Shown one piece after another: positions 1-13,821 of a stretch of 64,000 nt of DNA (positions within the stretch are counted from its first letter, which is position 1; every line of letters starts with the position of its first letter). A program made the translations under genes and the position numbers. The notes under the pieces were generated by a model, which did not search any database, was not told the DNA's origin, and worked only from the letters and a program-made list of their open reading frames with translations. Location of the stretch: NCBI RefSeq assembly GCF_036669915.1, contig NC_089321.1, forward strand, positions 11,578,914 through 11,642,913, read 5' to 3'. The DNA comes from Pocillopora verrucosa (lineage: Eukaryota; Cnidaria; Anthozoa; Scleractinia; Pocilloporidae).

Positions 1-1786
1 TTGAATTATTTGAAAAGAAAATTTTAACTTTTATTTTAAACGCTCATTGCAATATGTTCATGTGTGTATGTAACCACTTTATTCAGAAAAAGGTGAATTA
101 ATTTAATCAGTGATTTTACTCACATGGGGGTAAACTAGCACTTAAGCTAAGAGGTATACAAAGAATTAACGTGTAAAATTTTGAAAATAGAACAGCAGAG
201 GTAAAAAGTTTAAACAAAGCTAGATTTTAAAATATCACAGATTCTTGGTGAAGAACAACCTTAAATAACGATGTATTTTCTAGATTTTCACGATTGTGCA
301 ATAAGTCTCCTTCGTTATTCAGCTGTACGAAAAATTATTGACTCGTCCTATGCAAGATTTTTTACGCGTACGAAATAATTCACTAGCAAAATCAGTCTTG
401 AAAATACACTTACCTTAAGTGATCCGAGTTTACGCGTCAAAGAAAACATTTCTAAAGCTTATAATGAGGGAATAAATTACAAAAATAAATAAAAAGCGCT
501 CGCAGAAGTGATGTTTCCCGAAATTTTACTGAAGCCGACGAGGAGCAAACGGGCCTGCTGTAGTAATGGTCAGTGGTAAGAGTACAAATCGAACGAAATA
601 TTCTCCTCCCCTCCCCTCATAGTTTTAGAATTTATTTCGTTCCAGGCTTTTCTCGGTTTTCCGCGGTGTAGACATCCGCTTCGTTCCGCTCTTCAAATTC
701 TTTACACGAGGCGTTTTAAAATTTGCCGAGCTTTCATCGTTGTTTGCAGTTTTCTCACGGGTCAAACGCATATTGCTGTTTTACAAACATTTCAAGCTAT
801 CCGTGACATCTCCTGGGTTTCAAACAAGAGGCCTTTTTTTGGACATTATGCGGCTTTTTTCACCGTGCAGGTGGTAGTGTATCGTAAACAGACTTGGTAA
901 GTTAAGCGTAACGTGTTTTGTACGTGATTGAAGTTGAGGACAATGGGCAGTTAAAATTTTCAAACCACCGACAGATTACTCCGACACCCAGGAGTTTATT
1001 TCGCTATAGTTTTAAGGACCACTTGAGAGCATTTAACTTTTTTTTGCATGGAGAAATTGCAGTGAAGTTTCGATGCTTTTTGGTTGTTTCGAATCGCGGG
1101 AAGAAGTTCACTTCGTGGTCGTGGGAAAAAACTCATGTTTATCGTATCAAAGAATGTGAAAACTGCGTAAGTATTTCGAGACCTGATGGTAAAGTTTGAT
1201 AGCGTGAACTTTAAGTAGCCTTGTTTTAGCACGGGTGAGGACTAAAATCCCTTACTTTACGTCGACATAGGTTTTTTTGAAAGGTAAGTGTCGAGATGCC
1301 GGTCACACGAAACAGATTTTTCCCTTTCATTTGTTGATTTTTATTTATCAGTCAAGGTCAATTTTTCTAACTGTTCGGTGGCATATACTGCCGCAGCTGA
1401 GTAGTCACTGTGTTTAAAGGTTGGTACGTCTTTCAAAGTGATGAATTATTCACAAAATTATCTCATTTCTCACATGCAGGGGTCGGTGCATAACCACAAA
1501 GCCGGATTCCACTCATCTCCCTTCACTACGAATTACGAAACGCCCAAATCGTGAACAACGAAGAGTACTTTCGAGGGCGAAGGTCGTTTTAGTGGTTATC
1601 TTGTCTAAATTTTGCTGCACAATATCGGACCAAGGACTGTAAAATCAATATATAGTATTTTATAGGTGACGAAATCTGCTTCATTCAATACGGACGTCGT
1701 CTGACTCGAGCAATTCAGCACGTTTGTTCGTTCACCGTATCTCGTGCGCCGGTAAAGCGATCGAATTTGTGGCGTTTTGTAAGAAG
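1..1786. other. 5' flank of DLGAP-like gene, no coding exon recognised
   Basis: AT-rich flank with a somewhat more GC-rich part around 500-1600. Short open frames occur, for example 918-1199 on the plus strand, but none resembles a known protein or joins convincingly to the first DLGAP exon. It probably holds the promoter and 5' untranslated sequence of the gene that follows. No TATA box or other clear site was identified. Confidence 0.4.
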
Positions 1787-4700
1787 ATGAATGGTAGTAT
1801 TCTTTTGAATGGAAGTCAGAGATCAGAATTAGTTATTTTAGTCAAGGGAAAACGATATAGACCTGTTATGGCTTCTGCTCCCGCAAACAAGGAAAATGTC
1901 TCTCCTGAGAAAGACATGGAGTGTTTGTCAGACAGTTTCCAAAAGAGTCTTACAATGAATCATGTCGAGAAAGATGGACGTTATTTTCTGGATGTAATGG
2001 AGAAGGAAAGCGAACGATTAACGCGGCTTTGTCAAATTGCAGAACAAGAGATGGAGAGTAAATCGCTTCCAGAAGACGGTAAGATATTTTGAGATTATTG
2101 TTGGGAAAGTGTACAATGTATTCGATGAAAGGTACGCTTTTGATTCTCGGAGGTGTACCCAAAGACTAGTTTCACCACTTTTGCGTAATCATTTTTGCAG
2201 AAAATATCTATTCGAAGCTATCCTTATGAAATTTCAAATTGGATAGCCCCGTTCGTGTTTACTTTTGCTGTCTTCGTGTTAATTTCTGGCTATGTGGTTT
2301 GGTCTTAAAATTTCATAAAGCGTTACTACAATTTTTCTACATTTATTTACTGGCGAAGGAAAAATTACCGTTCTCAAATCAAAGGAGGAAGAACTGTATT
2401 CACTCTTTAATTTGTAGGTGGAAGAGTTTATGCACCGTATCATCAGCTGTTGCAACGAATCTGCATAGCACAAGTTTAATGTAAAAAAATTTAGCTCTCA
2501 AATTTTCGTTGTGTATTTAACATCCTGTGATCCAACTGTTTTTTCAAGAGGCTTGACAATCATGCTCTAAAAAGTATCTGACATGATGTGTGAATGCAGA
2601 TCTGGGGCATGTACCAACAATAGAATTTACCGAAGAAGGGAGAATTTTCAACACTAATCAGCTGTTTACATCTAAAATGTCCACACCTTAAATTATTGTC
2701 CATCATTTCCAGCTGGGAAATATTGGGAAATGAAAAAATGTTACAAAAATGGTTATGTTGAGCTCCTCATAACTTTCTTAGTGTCATTTTGAGGAATATA
2801 AAATTTGATATTTATTTTTTCATTTTACATGTCTAGCTGGAAGAAAATTGCTCTTTATTTATGCAAATCAGTGTTACGTGAATATTATTTTAAGTTACCT
2901 TTTTAATGCAGAAAAATAGTTAGCAAATCCTTAACTCAAGAAATCATAATTTTTACTTAGAAAACAGATTAAAGTTTATCTCATTTTTCTCTAAGTAAAT
3001 TCAAACTAATTGATGTTATCAAATTGCAGTTGTGCTTTCAATTTTGATGTTACGTTAGTAATTTGACTATTTATTGTGTAGTTTTGTAGTAAACCTCGCC
3101 CACAATATATTACTTAAACTTGGCGTGAGTTACATCACAACAACATTTTTAATGATTTCAAAATATTTAATTGTTTTGATGGTAGTTACTAGCTACATGT
3201 AGCGACCATAGATAAGATCTGTTTGTTAAATTTCATACTTTCAGATGAAAGTATACTATAGTAAGTAACTTGTGACCAGTTTCATATTTGGTCAAAGTGA
3301 CATTTCAACTAGCAATTGACTCCTTCCAGTCATTTCTGCTCATGAATTTTTTTCATGAATACTAGATGTGTGTAATTGTGATTGTTTGTCTCCAGACACC
3401 GTCAGCTGCATAGATTATTTTACCTTCATAAAAATACCATTCCTTTACCTATACTGCTTTATCACAAGTTTCAAAGAATATCCTTCAAAGGAAAAAAGTA
3501 CAGGAAAGCTTTCATAAATTGATATTGTGCATTTGAGGTTACTTGTTGCAATATATTGCAAAGGAGCTAGGTTGTCTACTAAGTCTTCACTTGACCTGAA
3601 TTTCAGGTTTTACCTTACTAAGTTGCCTCATCTACAGATCTGGCTCTTAATGATACCAAAACAGAGTCTCAAACAAATCAAAACAGATTTGCTCAGAAAA
3701 AGTTTGGGTAAATGGGAACATGAGGTCTTTGTGAAGAGCAGATACAAAATTAAAAATTGACAAACTAAACTGTAGCTAAAGAAAACTTAACCCTTTACAC
3801 CCTAAGATCAGTATGCACATTCTCCATACTTTTTTCTATACATTTCCTAAGGTGCTGATAAGGAGATTTTGTGTAACAATCAAGAGCTCCTGTACTTGTT
3901 GATCATTTCCAATGTTCTCATGACCTCAATGTTTGATTCAGGGGTGATACTACAGAGAGAAATTAGATGTTAGTCACCTTTAGGGGTTAAAGGGTTAAAT
4001 GGATAAAAGGGGTAGGCTTCTAAAGAATTTGTGGTGCTGTATCAGTGGGGGGGGGAAGGGGGCATCAAAGATAATTTGGTTTTATCAACGGAATCATTAA
4101 CTAAAGGTTAATTGGTTACCACTATGTTCGACCTTAGTCTCTGATGAAGAGCTAACCCTTGAAATGTCGCCTTTCAAAACTTTTTACAATGGCCAATTTA
4201 CATTATCAACTCAGTTGATGAAAACCAAATTAAGCATGCTTGGATAGTTAAGTCAAACAATCAGCTCTTTGGTTTGTATCAGCTCTCGATAATTGTATTA
4301 TGATAGTGACTCTCACATGTTGAGGAAAGAATCTTTCATCGACTCTTTTTATGGAAACTACATAAATCTCTGTTGTACACAAATGCCATTCCGACAAGCT
4401 TTTCTCTCTGGGACAATTAGACAATCCCAGTGACCTCAGCTTTAACAAGACCCCTGTAGGTCTCTTAAGCAATACCAAAACCAACTATCATATTGAGATT
4501 TGTCATCAAAACAAAGGTAACTCTCTGCTGAACAGTAATTTTTACTATATAGTGGATAGTGTTGGTCACCTTCAGTGTTGTAGTGCTTAAGATGATGTTA
4601 TAGTAATAGCCATTAATTTTTTACTGTGTTATTGGGAGATATTATCCATTTATTTGGAAAATAGCCTTAATAATACAAATGTTTTGTCAGAATTTATACT

Positions 4701-7231
4701 TTAAACCTTTTCAGTTTGGCACACTGTAATGTGGGGCTAAATTTTTAGAATTGGTGTTTCATCACGGATACCATATTTTGTATTGTCGCTCTCAATATAT
4801 ATCTTGGGACATGTTTCCTGTAGAGCATTGTTACTATGGATTTTTTCTTAGTGACACTTTTCTCAGAGTTAAATATTGAATTCTTAAATATTACTTTAGT
4901 CTAGGTTTGTTTAAGATAATTTTTGTTGGTATTTAAATGAGAAATATTTTCCCTGTGAGTATTATTGAGGTTTATGAATTTTGAATGCCTTTTTTGAGAG
5001 TAAAAAAAAAAAAGAGACATTTGTTAGAATATTTAAAGCCAACATAAAAAAATAATTTGTGATATTGTACTTTGTAAAGGTTTTTATCAAATATTCATTT
5101 TTGTCGGCATCTTATAAAGTTTTCCCTTTAGGTATTGATATTGAGGTTTAGAAATTTGGAATTCCCTCATGGAAAGACAGAAATGATTGTTTTACAAAAC
5201 TTTATTGTCAAGTCCACAAGTAAATTCCACTCAAGATGTGTTTTAAAATAATTTGTGATGTTGCCCCATGCTTGTCACATACATGTATGGACTTGTAATG
5301 TTCTTTCCATTCTTAAAAATGGATACAATTTAACATCCATATGCTTGATATTAGACCAAAATATTTTTGAGCCAGTATATTGAGATAAGAGAAGGCTTAA
5401 ATTAAACACAGACTGATGCATTGTGATGTTGGAAAAAGGTTTTTTTTTTGCCTTTGTGGTTTTTTGTTTCCTCCAGTTTCATTAGATGCTGAATATCATA
5501 TTGCATATTGAGACAGCTATTGATTCAATATATTCTGTTTTTTATTTACTTTGAATTTCATTTCATAAAATTGTATCAACTTTTTTTTGACAATCACAAA
5601 TTCTAAATTCAAAAATCATTTTTAATGCACAATTATGAATTTTTTTCTTTGAGTACTTTATGGAGTGGTTAAATTCGTTTGAGTATTCAATGGATATCAA
5701 AACCAGGGTGACATGCAACTGTTAACAATTTTAAAATATTTGTGTGTTGTTTCTCTCTTTCTCTCCAAGCATGTGGGAAAATTAGAGCAGCCAATGGCAA
5801 GGCCAAGCTTTTGGTCAATAAAAAGTTCAAGCAATTCAAAGGACTATGTGATACAAACTTGGTAAGCTTTGTGAGAAAATTTGACGCAGTCTATAATATT
5901 GACTGTACGGCACAAGGGTTAAATCCAGGGGTTACACCCAGCCTTGTAGCTGATTGTTCAAGGTTACAGGAGAATTTTATTACGAGACAAATTATCTCCA
6001 CCTGACTCTGATGATGACTTCTGCTTAGGTTCCTAAGGCAACAGTCAATTGCTGTCTCATCAATAGTCCTTTTTTAAGGCTAACCTTACACAGCCCCCCT
6101 CCCTAAGATATTTACCCTTCACAATCCAATATTAGCTTTGTAACAGATACATTGGGCCACAATTGGACTTGTCCGTGGTTCAAGAACCATTCACAAGTGA
6201 AGTTGAACAAAGACAAGCACTGAGTCAAAACAGTGGAGTTGAGGAAAATAACAGTGATTAACAAAAGGAAAAAAAATGAAGAATTTCAGAGATTTTTATG
6301 CTGAGGCAAACTCAGTGTTTAGCTGTGGGCTTGGATTTTTGAGTAATTGTTTTTTTGATTGATTTACTAAATAGTCATCTTTCATGACCAAAACTGTATT
6401 TTAGTTTTTTTTTTTTTTTTTCAAACAAAGTACAGTGAATGGTAGTTTTTCCAATTGAGAATATTGTGAGAAGATTGTTCCTTACCTGACTGGTTAATAG
6501 TTTATTTCATGCTTCTTTTTTTTTTTTAGGGTGTTGGTGAAACAAATGGTAGAAGGCCTACCAATGGGGATCTTGCAGGTTTCTGGGATATGGTTATGAT
6601 TCAGGTATGACTCTTACTATTTTTTTTATGGTAAGAGGATAACATGAAGTCCAAAGCCTATTTTGGTCGGGAACTGCATCCAGTTTCAAATTAGTTTTGT
6701 TGCATGCGCCATGCCTTACACATGCACAATGCATTTTTATAACCCCAATAAAATTGTGAAATCATATCCTCTTTTGTAGGTTGATGATGTGAACAGCATG
6801 TTCTCCAAGATTGATGAACTACGTAAAAATGGATGGACCCTACCACAGACATCTACTGATGAGGTAGAATATCATCACTAATTATGTCTGTACTTCAGGG
6901 TGAAAAACGTTTTCCTTGACTAAGTTTTGCAGTCTAAAAGTGTAGCCCTCACTATGTTGTATTTATGTATGTGTATACTTTTACTCTACAGACTGATTTT
7001 TCAAAACGCTCTTCATTAACACGTCAGTCGTCACTAACGAGGCAATCATCAGTAGGGAAAGGTTCAATAAGGAGGCAAAAATCCAAAGAAGAAGTGAAAG
7101 CTTCTGAGGCTGAGCAGCGAGCAGCAGCACGACAAAGGTTAGCTGCTGCAAAACGAACAGCAAGACAAAGGATGCAACAGAAAAGTAATCCTCTGGACAA
7201 TGTAGAAATATTTTGTTCGCCAAAAAAGTAA
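1787..7231 (+). CDS. DLGAP/GKAP-domain protein, short form (disks large-associated / HURP-like)
   Basis: Five exons: 1787-2078, 5770-5861, 6530-6604, 6780-6863 and 6992-7231. All introns are GT-AG and phases match, giving 260 aa. The middle (about residues 58-185) reads as a GKAP homology domain: FLDVMEKESERL, then KIRAANGKAKLLVNKKFKQF, then DLAGFWDMVMIQVDDV and a GW motif. The end has a basic helix (RQRLAAAKRTARQRMQ) that resembles both the DLGAP1-4 and DLGAP5 (HURP) tails. The family includes postsynaptic scaffolds and the spindle protein HURP. This copy is much shorter than vertebrate members: it lacks the N-terminal guanylate-kinase-binding repeats, and it ends in PKK rather than the PDZ ligand of DLGAP1-4. 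The N-terminus has a KEN-like motif (NKENVSPEKD). An in-frame ATG at 1868 is an alternative start. A poly(A) signal lies at 7366. Paralogue assignment is left open. Confidence 0.85.
3787..3998. mobile_element. TTAA-flanked MITE copy, variant subfamily, in DLGAP intron 1
   Basis: Starts TTAACCCTTTACACCC and ends GGGTTAAAGGGTTAA, so both ends carry TTAA followed by CCC in inverted orientation. No coding capacity. The interior matches the copy at 26241-26452 in antiparallel fashion (shared blocks such as CATTTCCTAAGGTGCTGA) and differs from the more common interior seen at 28057-28275. Confidence 0.7.
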
Positions 7232-9772
7232 AGTAGTTATTTGAAAGAGAATGTTAAGAGTCAGAGTATAGTTTTAGAAGCATATTTATTGAAGAATTTT
7301 TTTAAATTGGAGTACTGTAAGATGCCATTTAAAGTTATTACTGAAGGTCTTTTCCAATTTGCCAAAATAAATACATAGTTAAATGATAAGAATTAATTTG
7401 TAAAGCTTTCAGTGCACAGGATGTTAACTTATTATCAGGATTTTCATCTCTAAAGTTTGACAGATACTTGTTTTGAAGGACTGTGAAAAAAGCTCAAGCC
7501 ACATTGACATGTAGTTATTATTGTCACTTCATTTAAACAACGGAGTATGAAGAAATATGCTTTGATAATCATATAGTTTTTATCTCTACTTCTAAAATAG
7601 ATCAATGGAATTTAACTCTGATCATTTTTTTAAGGTTCTGAAGAGTAAGCTGATGGTTTAAAAAATTGTCTTAATTGTGCTCATAAGAAAAAACTTGGTC
7701 CTATCTTTTCCATCTCTTGACAATATGTTTCAAAACAGAAGTTTTTTGTCAACTGTGAGTCATTTGGGCTTGTAAATTTATGTTCATGTAGTTCAGATTA
7801 CTGAGTTGTTTTCAAAATGGTGGCAACCATAGTTGAATTTTTAGCATGTTTGTAGATCATTTTGAATATTCAGGTTACTCTTTGAAATCCTAAAACATGG
7901 CCAATACCAGCAATTTTTATATATACTTTGAAATGGCAGCGATAAAAATTATCTGGTTTCGTAAGCATGCTTCTTTAATTTTGCATATCTGACCAGTGAT
8001 CTATACTTTTAGCCTCTAAACATTGGTCTTTATTGAGCTAACGCCCCCTGCTAGGTGAGTTTTCTTTCATCTCATTAGCCATTTCCTTGGCTATGAAATT
8101 TGAAGAAAGAGAAATGTTACCTATTAATTATTCTTTGAAGTTAAAAGGCTAAGATGTTAATTTAATACAAGGGTGTAGAGGTGTTTGGTGTTACTTAAGT
8201 CTTGAAGACATGGGTACACTCAGAAAAACAATATGTAAGGCCAAATTACAACTCTTGAAATTTCATGTTCACCATTAACTCATAATTAGTGGAATCATAT
8301 CGCATATGGGGAATGTAAATATGGGCAGTGGAACATGATAAGAAATTTCTGCTTCTAATTTCTATTTTTACTTGGTCTTTACAGATGTGTGCATTATAAC
8401 TTTAAACATTATATTATGAACATTTTTGAGATCAGTGTTGAAAAAAATATATTTATTTGCATTTTTTTGTTGGTGGAGAAATATGAGAACGTTGGTGTAC
8501 CACTTATGTCCTGCTAGTGAAAGTAGCTTCAGAGTACAGTTTTCTCATGCCTTTTGTAGTTGTGGACATAGTGGAAGGAATGTGAACCCCATTATCTCAC
8601 TTTAAGGGATAGTTTGGAAAAAAATTTAAAGAGAGGTTTCAAAGCTGTATTACAGTGAGGTGAAATTTTAGATACTCTTTTGTAAATTATAAAAACTAGT
8701 TTATAGTCTTTGTGTTCTACTATTAATTTTTTTTGTTCTTACCAGTAAGTTTAGATTAAGGAGGGGAAGTGTTAACAACAACCCTACATGATTATTTATC
8801 GTGTTAAAATAAATTTGTTGTGCAATGGCTTTTTTAGTGTAGGTCCCTGGATCAATTTAGAGTTGTTTTGTCAGAAGTAAGAATATCCATATAAATAAAG
8901 CAGCTGAATAAATCTGAATAAATTCAGGTGTCTTTTTAGAGCAATGTAAATTTTCTTCACAGTGTTGATTTGTCATCAATGCTTGTGATTTGAACACCAA
9001 GTTGCCAGGGCTGTCTTGTGACAAAGTGTATGGCAGACAGTGAAGAAAACTACTTTCAAGGTCTTTAGGTGAAAGTGTCAATCATTCAAAGTCTAAGCAA
9101 TAACTAATATTGATGTATCTGCCACCTTCCAGTGTGACTGTTCTTAGCACTTCTCAGCCGAGATCTTAACTTAACAAGTCATTGAGTTTGTTAGTATTTA
9201 TTGTAAACAATGAGTAAATCTCACAGATTACTTCAATGTTGTCAGCAAAGATTATTCTTTCAAAGTTCATTTTAAATATTGTAATTTTCCACCTAGAGAA
9301 TCTTGTGTTGATGGAAGGAGTAGTTGTGTATGCATAAGTTTAATCTCAATTTTACAGGTTTGTATAATTTTGAAGTTTATTGAACTACTTTGCAAACTTT
9401 GCTTGTAAAAAAAATGGTTATATCTCCTTCAAAATTAGAAGCAGAATCAATGGAATTGCATGCTTCATGTTGCTTGTTTGAATTTATCATTCTAAGATTT
9501 TTCATTTTGTCTTTATCATATTAATCATAATTATCATGACACTCTGGCTAGTATGTAGTCAAGAAATGGAGAGGATAAAATAAAGTTGTTTCTATTGGGA
9601 TTCCAACCTTTTGTCTTGAATACCTCTTGCTAACCGAGTTCAAGGTTCTTGGATGTATTGCAACTTACAAAACAAGTTTTTTTCTGTTCTGGTTCGTTTC
9701 CCAAGTGTGAAGTGCACAGACTATAAATGCAAGCAGAAAAATAAATTGAAATTTGGTAACTTATTGTCCAGG

Positions 9773-10007
9773 GCCCAGTTGTTCGAAGGCTGTTTAGGGC
9801 TAATCCAAGGTTAAATTTAATCTGGGTTTCTTTATTCCTTTATTCAAAAGCCTTTTGGGTTAATTTCCTGTCTTATTTTTAGAGCATCAAATAATCATAT
9901 TCTAGACAAAAAGAATTTGACTGAATTTTCTTTTGAAGCTATCAGATCTGAAATCAGATTTTACACTAACCCTGGGTTATCTTAACCCAGCTTTGAACAA
10001 CCCGACC
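9773..10007. repeat. ~240-bp inverted-repeat element, copy A
   Basis: Ends GCCCAGTTGTTCGAAGGC and GCTTTGAACAACCCG are imperfect inverted repeats of each other (core GTTGTTC-AAG). The interior (TTTCTTTATTCCTTT, then CAAAAGCC, then AGACAAAAAGAATT) is shared with the copy at 11757-12003. Non-coding and MITE-like. Confidence 0.65.
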
Positions 10008-10391
10008 TAGACCAAGAAAATCAGGTTAGCAAGATATTTATTACACATCTGGGTTTTAATAGAGGAGGAAAATTTTAATTTGAACAAAATTTTGAATATA
10101 ATGGGCTGTGCTAGATTTACCAATCCAAGCACACCTACTTACTGAAAGACATGACAGTGGATCTTATAGGATACCTACAGGTTTTGGAAAACCTGGGAAG
10201 TAGTGGAATTTTTACAATTTTTTTTTGATGCGGGAAAAGATGGAATTTGGTGTGGATCAGAAAAAGTTATTGTAAATATACTGTACAAAACAAAGTAAAA
10301 AGTACTGTTATTACCTGATGGTTTTCAAATTGAAATTGCCCTCTGCATTGCAAACGATATAATGGTGATGACATTAAACAGTAACAACTTA

Positions 10392-10690
10392 GACTGCAGT
10401 TCAAATATATGATATTCATATATTTACAGTAATATATCCACCACTTCAAGGGTTTATTTGGAACCAACATGATGACCAGCCCCTACTTGGCTTGTTAGCT
10501 TGGTTGGTAGAGCACTGCACTGGTATCAAGGAAGTCATGGGTTCCAATCCTGTACAGGCCTGAATTTTTTTCAGGCCTTATTTTCACTACTACTTAAGTG
10601 GTGTTCATAACTGCAACTATCACCTCCATTTGGGTTTCTTCAACTGCAGTTCACACATATGATTTTCATACATTAACAGTCAGTCATTCA
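10392..10690 (+). repeat. tRNA-derived SINE-like repeat
   Basis: A tRNA-like head carries an A box at 10495-10507 (TTAGCTTGGTTGG) and a B box at 10540-10550 (GGTTCCAATCC), followed by a hairpin (CAGGCCTGAA...TTCAGGCCT). A 40-bp segment, ACTGCAGTTCA...TATGAT.TTCATA, occurs on both sides of the head (10392-10431 and 10643-10681), so the unit is repeated or circularly permuted. A pol III-derived element related to widespread coral repeats is inferred. It is not a functional tRNA, since acceptor and anticodon stems do not form. Confidence 0.65.
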
Positions 10691-11756
10691 TTCAGTAACT
10701 TTATCTAATGGGAGTCGAATATAACTGTTTTCTCTCTCATTATTACCTTGACCTTCTTACAATCTATGTCAAGAACAAGCACAAAAAAAAATATACAGTA
10801 AACTAGAACATTGAAATAGTCCTAAAGCAGTTAAAGGAAAGTAACGGAAAGTTTTATAAGGCAAAAAGAGTGTAGACATTGTGTGTTCAATGCAGTGTTC
10901 TTATTTTCAGGCAGTAACCAATAAAAAAGTACCGCCTGTAGTACCTCCTATCATTGCCTGAAATTGCCTGGAATTCTTGAAAATTCAGCAGGTAAAAGGA
11001 TTGCTTTACCAGTTTAAAAATTTCTTCAGACTCGGCAAAATAGCGAGAACACTATAAATGCAAATCCCCTAAACCCTTCAAACAATGTTAAACAGCATTA
11101 GAACTAAAAAAAACTTGCAGACCATATACGCAATGAGCAAAATGGCATATTAATTTCCACAGTAATGAACATACAGAAGTTTAGAAGTTTAAGAGTAACA
11201 AACAAAACTAAAAGCTTGAAAAAGTAATTTGATTTTGTCATACAACCTTCATTATATCAAAAGATATATTCTTGATAAGATAAATATTAAATAAAAATTT
11301 GAGATCAATTTTTCTCTTTAACTTGAAATTTACCACTGTCCCTAGTATTAACACACCAGTGAAAAAAACAAAATTGAACAATTCAAGTAATTGAAATAAG
11401 GTAGCAATGTATCATGAGAAATAATTTTCCCATTTTCAATTTTATGGTGTGTTGGTGTACACAAAGAAGAATGTCTTAAGTCAATAACAGTAATTAGATA
11501 TAGTACAGTTTGATTCAGTCCGTGATCATACAATTAATTTGAAAGAAGAAAGGGAGTCTCCTTTTGTCAGTAACCAGGGCCAAGCTTGTTTGAAGGGTGG
11601 ATAACACTATCTACTGGTTAAAATCTCTATCTCATTGTTAGCGCAATATGTTGTGTTGGCATTTAACTACCAGATAGCAAGGCCCCTATTAAATAACATT
11701 ATCTGCTCATTGAAAAACTGGGCTCAGTATTTTTACAGGTAGAATTACTATTCACC

Positions 11757-12003
11757 AAGACCCAGTAGTTTGAAGGCCGATGAGCACTAATGCAGGGTTA
11801 ACTTTTAATCCAGGTTTCTTTATTCCTTTGTTCAAAAGCCTTTTTGGGTTATTTTCCTCTATTCTTTTTAGAGCATCCAATTATAAAATTAAAGACAAAA
11901 AGAATTGCTAGTATGCTCAATTTTCTTTTAAAGCTCTCAGATCTAAAATTAAATTCTACACTAACACTGGATCACCTTAACCCAGCTTTGAACAACTGGA
12001 TCT
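11757..12003. repeat. ~240-bp inverted-repeat element, copy B
   Basis: Second copy of the element at 9773-10007, in the same orientation, with the same ends (CCCAGTAGTTTGAAGGCC and CAGCTTTGAACAACTGG) and the same interior landmarks. Divergence between the copies is visible by eye, so this is not a recent duplication. Confidence 0.65.
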
Positions 12004-12432
12004 GTTACTAGCCCAAGACACCCTACTGAGTCCAGTACATCTAATCACATTGTACAAATTCTACTTTTACCAGTTTATCAAAACTGACAAAATTTGAGAA
12101 AAAAACACTTGTCAGTGACATTCAGTCATAAGTAGAAACACATCAGCTGATGCAATTACTATAAAATGAAAAGGCACGACTAGCAAGATGCAATATATGT
12201 TCTATAGCCATCATGCTATCTAATTACAATCATGATATATACTCTGTCCTATTACTGCTAAAAATTGTGCTACTGATAACCAATCACATGTGAGAATATT
12301 GCATGATTATAGTTTTGATTGATAATTACACAAAGCAGAACAAGAAACTTGCTTAGGGTATAGGAGTTAAATAACAATTTACAACCCCACAGCATAACCC
12401 AGGTGTCATGCATCTACTGGTTGGGTGTCCTG

Positions 12433-13744
<1,312 letters not shown>

Positions 13745-13813
13745 GTTGTAGTTGTGTAATGCCGAAGGAAAGGGAAAAGTTCTAGTTTCCAGGCTACTTC
13801 GGCCGCGCTAACT

Positions 13814-13821
13814 TGACGTCA
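13814..13821. promoter_or_regulatory. Perfect CRE palindrome in LITAF-like promoter
   Basis: TGACGTCA lies about 70 bp upstream of the LITAF-like start codon in a locally GC-richer stretch. This is the consensus site for CREB/ATF bZIP factors. Position and exact match are seen directly; use as a promoter element is inference. Confidence 0.5.

Larger units (their letters stand above)
7232..12432. other. Spacer between convergent DLGAP-like and LITAF-like genes
   Basis: About 5.2 kb of AT-rich DNA. It begins with the DLGAP 3' untranslated region (AATAAA at 7366) and should end with the 3' untranslated region of the reverse LITAF gene. It contains two copies of a ~240-bp terminal-inverted-repeat element and one tRNA-derived repeat, listed separately. 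No exon was recognised; open frames here are short and unsupported. Confidence 0.6.

Noticed and set aside
918-1199. Forward 93-aa open frame upstream of the DLGAP-like gene
   Set aside because: Starts at a non-ATG codon, has no recognised domain, and does not join the first DLGAP exon through a convincing intron.
10482-10560. Possible functional tRNA gene on the plus strand
   Set aside because: A and B boxes are present, but acceptor and anticodon stems do not pair and the sequence continues into a repeat tail; better read as a SINE-like element.
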